A stretch of 64,000 nucleotides of DNA from Musa acuminata AAA Group (lineage: Eukaryota > Streptophyta > Magnoliopsida > Zingiberales > Musaceae). The stretch covers positions 39,989,001 through 40,053,000 of the forward strand of contig NC_088335.1 of NCBI RefSeq assembly GCF_036884655.1. Direction: 5' to 3'. Position numbers and translations under genes: made by a program. The notes beneath the pieces are model-generated. The model worked only from the letters and a program-made list of their open reading frames with translations. It ran no database searches and had not been told where the DNA came from. Below are positions 23,329-47,524 of this stretch, piece after piece (positions within the stretch are counted from its first letter, which is position 1; each line of letters starts with the position of its first letter).

Positions 23329-26300
23329 AAAATGATTTTTGTCGGAATGGTTTTCGTTCAATCCCCTCTTCTCTACTCATTAAAGAAAAATGAAATAGTT
23401 TTCGTCAGAATCAAATTTTATCGTATGAAGATTTTCAAGCCGACGTAATTTTTTTACTGCACTAATTCAAACCCCCCCCCCCTTAGTGCCGCTCTTGATC
23501 CTAATAGGAGGTAATGTGGTGACTTGGGAGCAGTTTAAGGATGCATTTTATGAGCAGTTCTTTCCTAATTCAGTTCACTTTAAAAAATAACAAGAGTTCC
23601 TCATCCACCAAGGAAGTAGAACTATAATGGAAAATGATTATTATTTCACTAAGGTAGCTCAATTCTCTTCACATATTGCTTTTAATGAAAATTAAAGAGC
23701 TCGTCATTTCGAGAGGGGACTTCGATCATCAATTAGAAAGTCCATTACAGTATTGATTTTACCAATATATACTGAAGTGTTAAATCGAGCTTTGGTGATG
23801 GAGAAATTGGATAATGAACTATAACAAGCAAAGGATCGAAAGTGATATTTTAGTGTTGCACTATCTGTGTATGGGGAATTATATTCTCAACCCTTAAAAA
23901 AAGCAAGGGCAAATAATTTTGGCATCAACATGTAGGAGCTCCTAGTAATCAAGTTATCATAAGATACTATTTCTATGGGAAGATAAATTATGTTTTCACC
24001 TCATGCCCCATGAGATAGTGTGTATACTTTTATTGCCAACAACCAGAGCACATATTAAAGGACTACCCTTGGAAGCAATATGTCGAGCTCCACCCTAAAC
24101 AGTTGGACAACAATAACTAGGGCCTAGAGAGGGAGGTCAAGCGAGAGTTTATGCATTGACCCATCAAGATGTTGAAGCTTCAGGATCTATTATTAAAGAT
24201 ATCATCACACTCTGTGGTATGCTTGCATATGTGCTTATAGATTTTAGTTCTACATATTCTTTTATATCACCCTATTTTTGCTATAAAATTGCTTAAGAAT
24301 CGTGAGATAATAAGTAATGCGTCAATGGTAGTAACACCAGTTGAAAACTCTTTGATACTTAAATTAGATATATATAAACTACATTATTACGATTGAAAGT
24401 CACGATTTGCTGATAGATCTTATTCTACTAGAATATCAAGATTTCGATGCTATCTTGGGTATGGACTGACTTTTAGCATACCATGCAAGTGTTGATTATT
24501 TTCAAAAGACTGTTACTTTTTTGCCCCTAGATACAACCTTTCAAGTTCATTAGGATTCAAGAAAATCTCTCTTCTATTATTTCAGCCTGAGTATTATCCA
24601 ACTATTACTGAAAGGATGTCAGGGGTACTTAGCTTTCATTTCTAGAGAAGAGTCCAAGAAGCTAGTATTAAAGGACATCCCTATTGTACGAGATTTTTCA
24701 GATGTTTTTCCTGAAGATCTACTTGCATTGCTACCAAATAGGCTGATTGAATTTACAATTGATCTTCTACCTAGCACTACACATATTTCTAAACCCCCAT
24801 ATAGAATGACATTAATTGAGTTGGAGAAGTTAAAGAAACAGATTCAAGAGCTTTTGGAAATGATTTTTATTTGACTTAGTGTATCATCTTGGAGTGCTAT
24901 TGTCCTATTTGTGAAGAAGAAAGATGGATCCATGCGGCTATGCATCAATTATAGACAACTCAACCAAGTGACCATAAAAAATAAATATCCCCTGCCCCAA
25001 ATAGATGACTTATTTGATCAACTTCAAAGTACTCAAGTATACTCGAAAATTGATTTGAGATCTGAGTATCATCAACTAAAGATAAGGGAATGAGATATAT
25101 AGAAAACTACTTTTAGTATAAGATATGATCATTATGAATTCCTAGTAGTGCCCTTTGGACTTACAAATATACCGACTATCTTCATAGATCTTATGAATAG
25201 AGTATTCTACTATTATCTTGATAAATTTATATTTATGTCCATTGATGATATCTTGATCTACTTTTAGTATAATACCATCTTAAGACAATCCTGAAAGTCT
25301 TAAGATAAGAGAAACTATATGCCAAATTAAACAAGTACAATTTTTAGCTCATTGAAGTTATGTTTCTCAGTAATTTTGAGTGTTGGTATATCTGTTGACC
25401 CTTACAAAATTGAAGATGTGATAAAATGGAAGTAACCTTCTAATGTTTCAGATATTAGAAACTTCTTGGGTTTGGTTAGATATTATAAAAGATTCATAGA
25501 AGGCTTTTCAAAAATAGCAGAACCCTAAACCAGGTTGACATAAAAGAATATAAAGTTCGTATGGGATGATAAATGTCAATGAAATTTTCAAGAATTAAAG
25601 AAGAAATTAACCAGTGCTCCTATCTTGGTGATTCCTTCAGGGGAAAAAAGTTTTGTCGTATATAGTGATGCCTCACTATAAAGGCTTGGTTGTGTTCTAA
25701 GGCAAAATGAGAGGATAGTTACTTTTGCATTTAGGCAATTAAAGCCTAATAAGAAAAACTATCCTACTCATGACTTAAAGCTAGCAGATATCATTTTTAT
25801 ACTAAAAATTTGGAGGTATTATCTCTATGGATAAATGAAATCTTTATAGATTATTAGAGTCTCAAATATATTTTTACATAGAAAGATTTAAATATGAGAC
25901 AAAGAAGATAGTTGGACTTTCAAAGGATTATGATTTTAATATCAACTACCATCCTGGGAAGGCTAATATAATTATTGATGCCTTAAGTAGAAATGCTTCT
26001 AGTCTTGCAATCTATATGAATATTCAAAGGAATTCTATAACGATAGAGTGATAAACTGACAATTTAAACTTTTATCGGAGACAAATAAAGGTTTTCTTGT
26101 GTGTCTGATGGCACAATCATATTTGGTAGAAAAGGTTAAAGAAGGTAAGAAGGAAGATGCATATCTTCATATGATAGTTAAGGAGATAACTTAAGAATCT
26201 AGACATGAATTCCTTTAAGTCGAAGATGGTTCTATTACACTCCACAACTGACTTTGTGTTTCTAAAAGCCATCCAGTAAAGATGCAATTATTGGAGGAGG

Positions 26301-27502
26301 CGCCCAAATCAAAATTTAATATCCATTCAGGGACTACCAAGATGTATCAGGATTTATGCCAAAACTACTAGTGGTATGGTATGAAGAGAGATATAGTAAA
26401 GTTTGTTTCTAAATATCTGATATGCCAATAGGTGAAGGCAAAACATCGAGTACCTATAGAAAAATTACAAAGGATTTCGATTTCTTAATAGAAATAGGAG
26501 CAAGTCACTATGGATTTTATGTCAGGATTATCCAAGACTGCAAAAGGATATGACATAATTTGGGTAGTAATAGATAGACTTACTAAACCTGCTCACTTTC
26601 TTCCTATTAATAAGAAGTATTTATTTGATAAACTAGTAAGCTTATATATTAAGGAGATTATTCAATATCATAAGGTGTCAGTAAGCATAATCTCAAATAG
26701 AGATCTAAGGTTCACCTTTAAGTTTCGGGGAAGTCTACAAAAATCTTTAGGCACATAATTAAAGTTCAGTTAAGCTTTTCACCCCTAACCTAATAGTCAA
26801 TCTGAAAGGACAATACAAACTATTGAAGACATCTTAAGAACATATGCTTTAGACTTTGGTGGAAGTTAGGATATACATTTATACCTAATTGAGTTTTCTT
26901 ACAATAATAATTACCACTCTAGTATACAGATGGCCCAATTTGAAGCTCTTTATTGAGGAAAGTGTAGATCACCTATATATTGGGATGAGGTAGGAGAACG
27001 AAAGCTTTTGAGACCTAAATTAATTCAAAAAGATATTTATAATATTTGAATTATACGTCAAAAATTATTAACAACTCAAAGTTGCCAGAAAAGTTATGCA
27101 GATGGAAGGCAAAGAAATATAAAGTTTGAAGTTGGTGATCACATCTTTTTGAAAGTGTTAACAACCAAGGGAGTCATGAGGTTTGGTCAAAGGGGGAAGT
27201 TAGCCCCTAGATTTATTAGCCTATTTGAGATCTTATAAAAAGTCGGGCCTGTGGCATACCGGTTGGCATTACCTTTAGTTTTGGCTAGCATCCATGATGT
27301 ATTTTCACGTATCTATATTTCAGAGATATATTAGTGATCCATCACATGACATATTTTATTAAATTCTATGATGTAACTTTTATAGAATAACCAACTTTGG
27401 AAAGGAAAGAAATGTTATAAGGAATAAAATAATATATTTGATAAAGATTTATTGGCAATACCATTTAGACCAAGAGGCAACGTAGGAAAGAGAATAAGAT
27501 AT

Positions 27503-29003
27503 TGTTGGAAAATCCTTGGGGGCGACATCATATGCGCAGCGGAAGAACAAGAAAAACAAAATCCCCGATTCCCAAAGAGATGTTCGTCGTCGTGCGAAGA
27601 TTGGTACGCAAAAATCCATGAAACATGAAACTACATATAGAGTAGATTGTGTTACCTAGGGAGATCGTATATCCCTGTTTCCTTGTATATCCTTAGGAGA
27701 GGGTGAAGGAGGTCAAGCGTCCTCCTCTCTAGCGGTGATCCACATAGCAGGGTTGCGACGACGCTCCTCAAAAACTCCAGACCTACTCTGAGGTGGAGAT
27801 GGAGAGGAGAATAGGAAAAAGGTAAACAAAAGCTCTCTAGCCCATGGGGCTTTGAATCCCTCCTATTTATAGAGGTCCCCTGTCAAACCCTAATGGGTCC
27901 TCCCCTAGTGGGTATTGGATCTGCATCCAATAAGACAAGGGCTCCGTTGGATATCTCATATCCGAACCTCTATTCATCGCAATGCCTACCATATATGTGT
28001 GACTCTCTAGGTCCAATATCGAGCTGGCCGTGAGTCATACCTGTCAGAACTCCTTCTAACTTAGTGAATTATTATCTCTGTAATAATTCACTCGACTCAT
28101 CGACTACGGACGTACTAGGCCACTACACCGTAGTCCCCAGACAATACAGGGGAATCCAATCCATTGGACATGTCTGTCCTCAATTACCGTGTACCTATAG
28201 TCCCTCATCCATCTAATATACCAGAGACCGTATATCGAGCATGGTGTTGTCAGACCCACACGGTTTCTTCTCGAGTCTTGCTCTAATCGGATTCTCCCGG
28301 AGAACTCTTTCTCTCTCAACCCGAATGACCCTGGCCAGGGATTTGTCTGAGTAAGAACACATGGGATATTCCTCTTATGACGCCGAGAGTGGATGATCCT
28401 CTATCGACACTCAATAGCCCTCGTAAGGTCGACTACCACTCCCAATGACCAACTGTACTAGATCTGGGACAACCAAACCTATAAGTCTGGTATCAAAGAG
28501 TGGAGCACTCATATAGGACATCATTGGTGTCTCAAGTCTAAGGACCAGATACACCACTAGGACTACGGAATCGCTGTCTGACAATAAGGCATCATCAACC
28601 ATCCAACATTCCGTAAGCGGATCAATCAGTGAACTCATTCTCCAATGAGCACCTGTACTGTATCCCTAGTGTCCCCACACAAGCAGTTATGAGATCAGCT
28701 GCATCCATCATATGGACGGGTATACAGCACACCAGTTTGTCCGGTTATCACGATATCCCTCTCGAGTAACCTATGACCAGGATTATTTAGGATATGTGTT
28801 TAAATGTGAATCAATCTCACTATCGTGATCTCATCACGATCCAATTCCCATTGCACAAATCCAAGGACATCATAATATATGTATGTATTTATGCAATAGT
28901 TATAAAGTGATATATGCCAAAATATAATAAGCAAAAAGATTCTATATTAAGTCACACGTGCCATCACTCACGTGATTGGCTTGCTGGGCACCTATGACTA
29001 GTA
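27503..29003 (-). mobile_element. Solo LTR of the copia family (TSD GATAT)
   Basis: A complete reverse-oriented LTR of 1501 bp, from TGTTGGAAAATCC to ATGACTAGTA on the plus strand. It is flanked by GATAT at 27498-27502 and 29004-29008. With no internal region, it is the product of LTR-LTR recombination after insertion near the 3' end of the gypsy element. Confidence 0.95.
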
Positions 29004-29084
29004 GATATACGAGAGTAATATCCTCATTTATTCTACTAAGGTATGCTAAATTTGGGGACCAAATTTTTTTTAGGAGGGGAGAAA

Positions 29085-31148
29085 TGTAATCAAATCAAAT
29101 ATTTAATTTAGGAATCAACTTTTATTTCCTTACTTGCCATTGGGAATTAGGAAATGACTATTAAGCATTCCAAATACGATGATATCACATTTGTTAGTAT
29201 ATTAAATAAAAAATAATTTATATGAAATAAATATAAAAATTAAGGAGAACTTTCTTTAATAGAGGCTCATATCCTCCTATTTAAGGGAAGAAATTTCTTT
29301 CCTTCATTCCTCACCTAGTCGAACTCAACAATGGGAGGAACAAGGAGTTACATCATATTGAGGAGAGATAGGTTTCCCTACCTTTTTGAAAAAAAAAAAA
29401 TTATTTTATTTTTATTTTAATTCCTTAAATGTTAAATTTTTTGTAGTTTAAAAATATTTATCAATCCTTTTAATGTCAAAATATTTATTGTTGGATTAAA
29501 ATATATTATCTAAAGTTTTAAGGGATTATTCAATCCTCTTTAAAAGTTTTTATTTTAGATTTAAACATATTAAAATTATATATATTTTATGTATTAAATA
29601 CATAATATCTGATTTTTCATATTTGGATTAAGAATATTATTTTCTTATATTGTATTATCGTTTACCTTTTAATCTTATCTGGATTAAAATATACTATAAG
29701 TAGTTCAAAAAATATTTTTTAATCCTTTAAATGTTTTTTTTATTGTTAGATTCTAATATATTATTTGAAAATTTTTGATCCCTTTTAAGCTTTAGAATTT
29801 TATTATTTGATTAGATTATGTTGAAATTATGCATACATTATATGTATTGAAAGTATGATTTTTAATTCTTTTTGAATTACAAATATCATTTCCTTGTATT
29901 GAATTTTATATTTCAATCTTATTCTTTAATTTATGTTTTAATGTATTATGGTCGGTCAATATATATTGTTATAATTTGATATTGATGAAATTAGATATGA
30001 ATATGGTTAAAATAGCTCGCAAGCTATACCTAATCCATTGGTTAGGTTACAACCCACTAGCTAGGCTAAATCAATAGACCAGGCCCAGCTTGTAGGCTAG
30101 ACTCAACTCGCGGGTCAAGCCCTAGCCCGTAGGCTAACCCAGCCTAGCCCAACATGGGCAGTCATGTGCAATGCATATGATCAATCCGTGGGCTAAGGTT
30201 GGTCCAACCTAATATGATGCATGCACAATCATGTGCAATGCACTAAACTAGTATATGAGCTGGCTTAGCCTAGCCCAATATTATTGTTGGATTTGAGCTC
30301 AAATATTGATTGAACTAAACCAAACTTAATTAGTCTATATCGATTTAGATTCTGAATTGATTGACTTATTCAAGTCAGTTTTACCTAATTTGAACCTAAT
30401 TTAGTCCAAATTATACTAATATATGGTAGTTCCAGATCAGTTAAATGAGGATTAGAGATCGGTTCAACTAGGTTGTAGTTAAATCGAGTTTAATCTGATC
30501 GATTGAACTATGGTTTAAGTAAATTGAGGCTATTGATAGTATTTGACATGAATAATGTTTAAAAGAGATATTTTTGGTATATTATTTCATCCTGATGTAG
30601 ACATGACCAGTATGAGATAGTGTTATTATCCTATTAAGGGCAAGTAGGGTAATTCCCTTCGGGGATTAGTAGGTCGTCGGATGTGGCAGTTGGATGGTAT
30701 CTTCATTTGCTGTTGGGAAGAACATATCCCCACTTTAGCGTGTGAGGGACACCACTCCATCCGTTGTTGGGAGAGCGATATGAGTTTGCTTCCATCCGTT
30801 GTTGGGGGAGTACTCTTTCGGGTATTTTATATACATCAATGAGATTATTGATTTTTATCATGTTTTTATTTTGAGTTAACTTTTGGGGTTCCTACTTAGT
30901 GTTACTGATTTATCTTTATTTTTAATTTTCAGAACAATCTCCTACTAGCACTAAATTGAATTCCAACGGAGAATGGACATTCCTCTACCACTACGTAGAG
31001 CCACTTAGATGATTCATTGAGTTAACATCACTATATTTATTTTTTAACTTATTTAACAAATAAATAAATTATAATAAAATATTTATAAATTATGAATAAA
31101 TTGATGTGTAGAAAGATGTGATCCCGAAAAAAAAAATCACACCCTATA
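29085..31148 (+). repeat. Gypsy 3' LTR
   Basis: Starts TGTAATCAAATC after the purine tract and ends near 31148. It matches the split 5' LTR over about 2.0 kb with many substitutions, making this the oldest layer of the tower. The exact right end and TSD are uncertain because the two LTR ends diverge after the A-run. Confidence 0.82.
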
Positions 31149-32600
31149 TTAAGTATTAATTTTGTTATTTTATAAGTTCTTACGCTAAAATTTTTTTTAT
31201 TAGGTATAGTCATGACTTCGTCTCTTCTTGCTAATACTCATCATCCTTAAATTGCAATCAAAGTTTATAATTAATAAAATAAATGTTACTCGAGAGAATT
31301 TAACCTTCTCGATTGAGGTTTTCGAAAATGATGTCTGAGTCTCTCGTTAAGGTCCAAATAAAACTAGCATACTCCATCTTACCTTTTACATTATCAAATC
31401 CAAAAAGAGTAGGCGAATCATCGATCCATCATGCTAATTAATACAGATTAGTCACGGAAATAGCAAGATCTAATTAATGTAAATGAGAAAACAATAACAC
31501 GAAGTACGAATTAAAGAGACGTTGCATGGTTCCTGTGAGAAGAGCTCACTTTCCTAAACCAGCGTTCTCCTTTTATACGGTCTTATGTGGTCACAAGAGA
31601 CTTGGGCAACAAAGTACGTGATCACATTTAACATCACATCCAATCTATTTTACTTCCCGTGACCAACATTTAGAGCTTCGAGATGTGGTCTCAAAATGGC
31701 CTCGTAGGACAACTCATGCTATAGCCATCGTGGCTTCATTGGAGTGCAAGAATAGACAAGACGCCATGATATCGAGTGTAGATGTCAAGATAATGATTGT
31801 AGGAAAAAAAAAATCTCTAAATACATAAATAATTAAAGAAACATGAGAGAATAGGATTTAGAAATTATAACACTAATATATGTAAATATTATTAGTTGTT
31901 AAATTGACTTGATGGAAATGAATCGATCTATTTTGTTCTTCCAGTACTCTCTTTTCAAGATAAAACAAAGGTTATTAGATAATTCGAAATTAAAAAGAAA
32001 AGGGAAAACTTTTTCAAAGACTAAAAATGTTTGTGTTCTATGTTCCATGTTTTACATTTGATTTCTTATAAAAGGCAAATGAGCTTTTCGGTAGATGCTA
32101 GTAAGTGTCCATTTGATTAGTTTTAAAGAAAAATATTATTTTTATAATCCATCTCATGAGTGATGTGAGAGTGTTTTTTTATTAAGGAACCCACCTTTCC
32201 TACCTTAATATCATCGATACTGTTCCTCTAAAGGTGCTAAACATCTTACAAATTTTATTTTAATTTGAAATAGAGTTTTGATCTCTTTATATGGACCATT
32301 TTCTTGTAAATATTCTAAGCTTATAGGGGATCAATAATTCAAAATGATCAAACAATTATATTAGCATATAGCTTTTTAAAACAATGAGAAGGGGCTCATA
32401 GATTTATGAATAAAAAGAATATATGTAAAATCAACACTATATATATATATATATATATATATATTTTACGCTTATGAATTAAATAACAAAAAATATATAT
32501 TTTTACACTATTAATGTGAATTTTAAATATAAATAACATGTGAATATATACATATATATTGAATTGATTAATAATTAAAAAGGGCTAAAAAGGAAAAAAA
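31149..32600. other. Intergenic region and upstream sequence of the ROP gene
   Basis: AT-rich, no gene or element recognised. Contains a (TA)n run at about 32438-32465. The ROP promoter should lie at the right end; I cannot point to a convincing TATA box. Confidence 0.5.
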
Positions 32601-32852
32601 ATAAATGTATAAACGAGTTGGTCTCTCTGGGCGACCGCTTCGAGCGGACGATTTCCCGGCCGCCTCGCCCCCCCTCCCTCCCCGCCCTCTCTCTCCCCTA
32701 ATCCGCTTTGAACGCACGATTTCCCGGCCTTCTCCTCTTTCTCTTTCGGAGAGAACGCGAAAGAGAAGGAGATCTCTTTTGCAGATCTGCTTCCTCTTCC
32801 TCTGAGAGTTAGGGCTGCCGCTCCTTTCTGTTTTGCCTTCTCGGTGTCGTCG

Positions 32853-32906
32853 ATGGCGGAGGTCTTTGATTTGGCTGCGGGACGTTTGTCTCGGATGCGC
32901 AGCTGA
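32853..32906 (+). other. Upstream ORF in the ROP 5' leader
   Basis: ATG with 17 codons and a TGA, 124 nt before the GTPase ATG and in the presumed 5' UTR. It encodes MAEVFDLAAGRLSRMRS. If the leader is transcribed unspliced, this uORF would precede the main start. No transcript evidence is available from sequence. Confidence 0.45.
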
Positions 32907-33005
32907 AGAAGCAGCGGGCGGCCGAGTTGGAGGCCGAGAAGAGAGTGAGGGGCTTTTTTCTTTTTACCTTTTTTTTTATCTTGAGTTCTGTGTTGTGGTG
33001 GGTAA

Positions 33006-44697
<11,692 letters not shown>

Positions 44698-46801
44698 TAA
44701 TCTAGCATGCAAAAGGTGGTAGCCAGCGATTTATTCGAGCGACTCGTTCAAATTCAGGGAATTTGGTACCAGCACACAACCAACAAATGCAGCATCATTA
44801 TCAGTGCGTCAAATGGTTTGTTTCTCCTTTTGACTTTGGTGATCTGCAATTGACCTGGCAAAGCATGTTCCTTCTTCGGATGACTAGTTCACATTAATGT
44901 TAGGGACTGTTGTTTGGATTTATTTTCATTGCACTAAGATGGTATACTGAGTTTATTGTATTTCAATTTGTTCACTTAAATGGCTTTTTAAGTTTGCAAT
45001 AGTTGCTTGCTTTGAGGATTTTTCTTCAAAATCACCAGAATCTGGGTGTCACAACTGGAATGCTTGGCTTGATCCTCAAGTTTTCCCTGGTTCTTTCCTT
45101 ATCATTTTGTTCAGGATGATATGGTTTATTTGCTAATTCTACTTTTCTATTGACCTTATAGTTACTACTTGCGCACATGCTTGCTTGATTACCAGAGGCC
45201 ATTTTATCTTCTGTCATGCTTGCTCATCGCTGCTTGAATTTTTTGTTCTTTTGAACCATAAGCTGTTGAACTCATTTCATTAGACTTTTTCTTGTTAAAT
45301 GAGCCTCATCTCCCTGATTGTTAATTTTAGATCATAACTTAATTTTAATATATGTTTTCCCCTTCTTTTTGACACCTGAGATGGATGATGATGCTATGGA
45401 GACTCTTTGCTTCAAATAAAGTATTAGTCTTTTTTTGACCATTGCGAATAAAGTACACCTGATTTTTGAACTGCAAGTAAATGCCAAAACCTCTGATTTC
45501 TTCTTCTTTTTCTTCAACTTCCACCCATGGCTGTAAAACTTTTATTTCACCGTTCACCCCCTTCAACAAATGATCTCTGTACATGCGCCCTCAACTCTCT
45601 CTCATCCCAACCAGGTAGTCCTCTCTCTCTCCCCTGTCAACTATTATGCACAGGTGAGGTAGCTTTCCACTTCACTGACCATGATCTGTTCTTTTATTTT
45701 TATGTTTTTTGGATGGTGGTGCTTTTGTTGATAATAATGATGATAAAGATGATGCTATTATTCTTGCTATTGTTGATAGAGCTAACGATAATGATAATTA
45801 AGATAGTGATGTTAATCATTTATTGTTGTGGTTGGCGTTGTTAATTCTTGTTGTTGTTCTTGATACTATTGCTGTTGGAAGGTATACATACGGACACCAT
45901 GGATAGATGTAGATTTGACATATTAGAATAAAAATGATGACAAGGGATGATGTACCCTTTAATGTAACCATTTCAATCCAAATAATAAATACTCCAACCA
46001 GTTAAAACCGATCGTGTAGGTGTGTGCATGCTGAGGAACTCCACCTCCTACATTGATCGAGTGGTAACGAGCAGACTACCTCAATAATTACATATGCATT
46101 CAAACTTCAAATAACTTGAAAAGACGATAAATCATATTTATCAGAATCGAATCAAACATCGATTAGGTCGAATCTAAGTCATTCAATCATTAGTTGATCC
46201 CATGGATGTATGTTTAATATTTTTAAAATATAATTATGTCTCATATTCGAAACATAAAAATATATAAAATTTAACAAATAGATAAAAAAAAACATTAGGT
46301 CGGAAAGGACGATGACAAGAGAAAAGATATCATATAAAGCCATCAAACAGCTAATTTTTACCATCTTATACAACATCATTAAAACCTGTCCAAGTCAATC
46401 TAATCCAAAAAACTAAAAAAAAGAAAACATTTAATGAATAAATAAAAGAACAACGGCTAGAAATACAATAATGCAAGGTTAATAAACACAGAGTGCGACC
46501 ACTGGCAAACGTAAAGAACATAGACCATTATGCAACTAAAATGCTGTACTTTTGTTCTTGGAATTTGCCATATCAACACAAGCACAAACCAAACAGCATC
46601 GCGAGAATTATACATGTTGGAAGAAGGCAAACACTGCAGACGTATACATGTACACACGCGTACCTAAAACTGGTCTGTTCTTTGTTGGACGACTCTGCTA
46701 TATGTAGGCGATCACAAATCTGGAACACTTGAGCTTACTGTGGACAATGGAAGTGTAGGATTTGCTGGTGAAAGGAAACTTCTCTCTATCAGTTCTCTCA
46801 C
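44698..46801. other. 3' UTR of ROP and convergent intergenic region
   Basis: The ROP 3' UTR occupies the first few hundred bases. A GAT/AAT-rich simple-sequence tract lies at about 45720-45860. No gene is recognised. The FD-like gene converges from the right. Confidence 0.5.
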
Positions 46802-47524
46802 TCAAAACGGAGCTGTTAAGGTTCTCTGCAGCGTAGGCTTGGAAGCCGTGGGGTTCTGAGCAGCCACTGTCATGCGCAGCTGCCGCAAAGGTTGAAGAAT
46901 CTTGTAAGAAAGCATAGGATCGTTTTGTTTGATAGTGGTAAAGATTACCTGTTCGGACTCTCGCTTCAGCATCTCGTTCTCATTCAGCAGACGTGCGGCT
47001 TCTAGCTCTAGCTCGTTCCTGTAGGCCTGTCTCGTAGAAGGCGCTCAAGATTAGAGTCCTTGAACCCGTTTGAGAAGAAGGAGAGGGGATAGCACCTGTT
47101 TCCTGGCCCTAGATCGAGCCGCCGACTCTCGATTCTTGATCATCCGCTTCTTCCTTTGCTCGACGCCGCTTTGTCTGTCAACGCTCCGGTTCGGCCGCTT
47201 CTCCGGCGACCGCTTCTTCGTTGACTCAGACTGTGCTGCGTTACTGCCACTGGCACTGGCACTGGCGTTGAGATCATAGCCAAAGAACTGCCGGGAGTTG
47301 TCAGAGGTGGGACTGAGCGAAGCAGGAGGACTGTGGGTGCTCGGAGAAGAAGCTCGATTTTCTGCTTTGAAGGCATCGGCGATGAAGTCCTGCAGCATGA
47401 CGGCTCGAAAGGAGGAGATGGTGGTGGCGGGGTGGAAGGCGAGGACGGGAGTTGAAGGCACGTCTTGGTGGAGAGTGCTGAGGCTGATGTCTTTCCATAC
47501 CTCTTCCATGTTCCTTCCCGGCAT
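46802..47524 (-). CDS. FD-like bZIP transcription factor (group A)
   Basis: Three minus-strand exons, 47524-47096, 47026-46949 and 46900-46802, encode 201 residues. The basic region is about 123-143 (RKKRMIKNRESAARSRARKQ) with the N-x7-R signature at Asn131/Arg139. The zipper follows at the canonical spacing with Leu149, Leu156, Leu163 and Ile170; it is short, as in FD proteins. The C-terminus is LQRTLTAPF, matching the R-x-x-S/T-A-P motif whose phosphorylated Ser/Thr (here Thr198) is bound by 14-3-3 proteins bridging FD to FT in the florigen complex. The N-terminus has MEEVWKDISLSTL and an AVMLQDFIADAF segment typical of group-A proteins. The likely role is nuclear control of flowering or meristem identity genes. 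An alternative start is Met6. The ORF reading past 47096 into intron 1 is an artefact. Confidence 0.93.

Larger units (their letters stand above)
18139..23506 (+). mobile_element. Copia-type element inserted in gypsy gag, internally deleted
   Basis: It starts TGTTGAATCTCGG, the start of the LTR family also seen in inverse orientation at 49444-62446. The 5' LTR part runs from 18139 to about 18890. A short internal tail with polypurine tract AAAAAAGGGGGAGAT follows (to 19012). A second LTR start at 19013 breaks at about 19088 into another copia and resumes at about 23330-23506, ending TTGATCCTAATA. The flanks AGAGG (18134-18138) and GGAGG (23507-23511) form a one-mismatch TSD. Joining the flanks restores the gypsy gag sequence. 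Confidence 0.8.
17620..27497 (+). pseudogene. Ty3/gypsy gag-pol, heavily degraded and split
   Basis: Gag runs from about 17620 to 18138 and resumes at 23507 after an insertion. A damaged CCHC knuckle (YFYCQQPEHILKDYP) lies near 24030-24075. A protease remnant is near 24230 (IDFSSTYSF in place of the DSGATHSF-type motif). Reverse transcriptase spans about 24780-25260, with a clear segment at 24911-25093 ([27 protein letters not shown]) and IDDILIY near 25240. RNase H is near 25650-25850 (VYSDAS). Integrase includes MDFMSGLSKT at 26510-26758. Dozens of stops and frameshifts make it non-functional. The PR-RT-RH-IN order separates it from the copia elements around it. Confidence 0.88.
4488..31148 (+). 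mobile_element. Ty3/gypsy LTR retrotransposon, old, host of several nested insertions
   Basis: Two diverged LTR copies are recognised. The 5' LTR is split into 4488-5527 and 16551-17524 and the 3' LTR is 29085-31148. A primer-binding site lies at 17533, then degraded gag, protease, RT, RNase H and integrase in that order, then a polypurine tract AGGAGGGGAGAAA at 29072-29084. The order PR-RT-RH-IN places it in Ty3/gypsy. Three insertions interrupt it: 5528-16550 in the 5' LTR, 18139-23506 in gag and 27503-29003 just before the 3' LTR. The reading frame is full of stops, so the element is dead. Its left TSD is lost in a TA repeat. Confidence 0.88.

Noticed and set aside
47070..47096. C-terminal VLSPLLLLKRVQGL extension of the first bZIP exon
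   Set aside because: Read-through into intron 1 past a GT donor; splicing to 47026 restores the leucine zipper.
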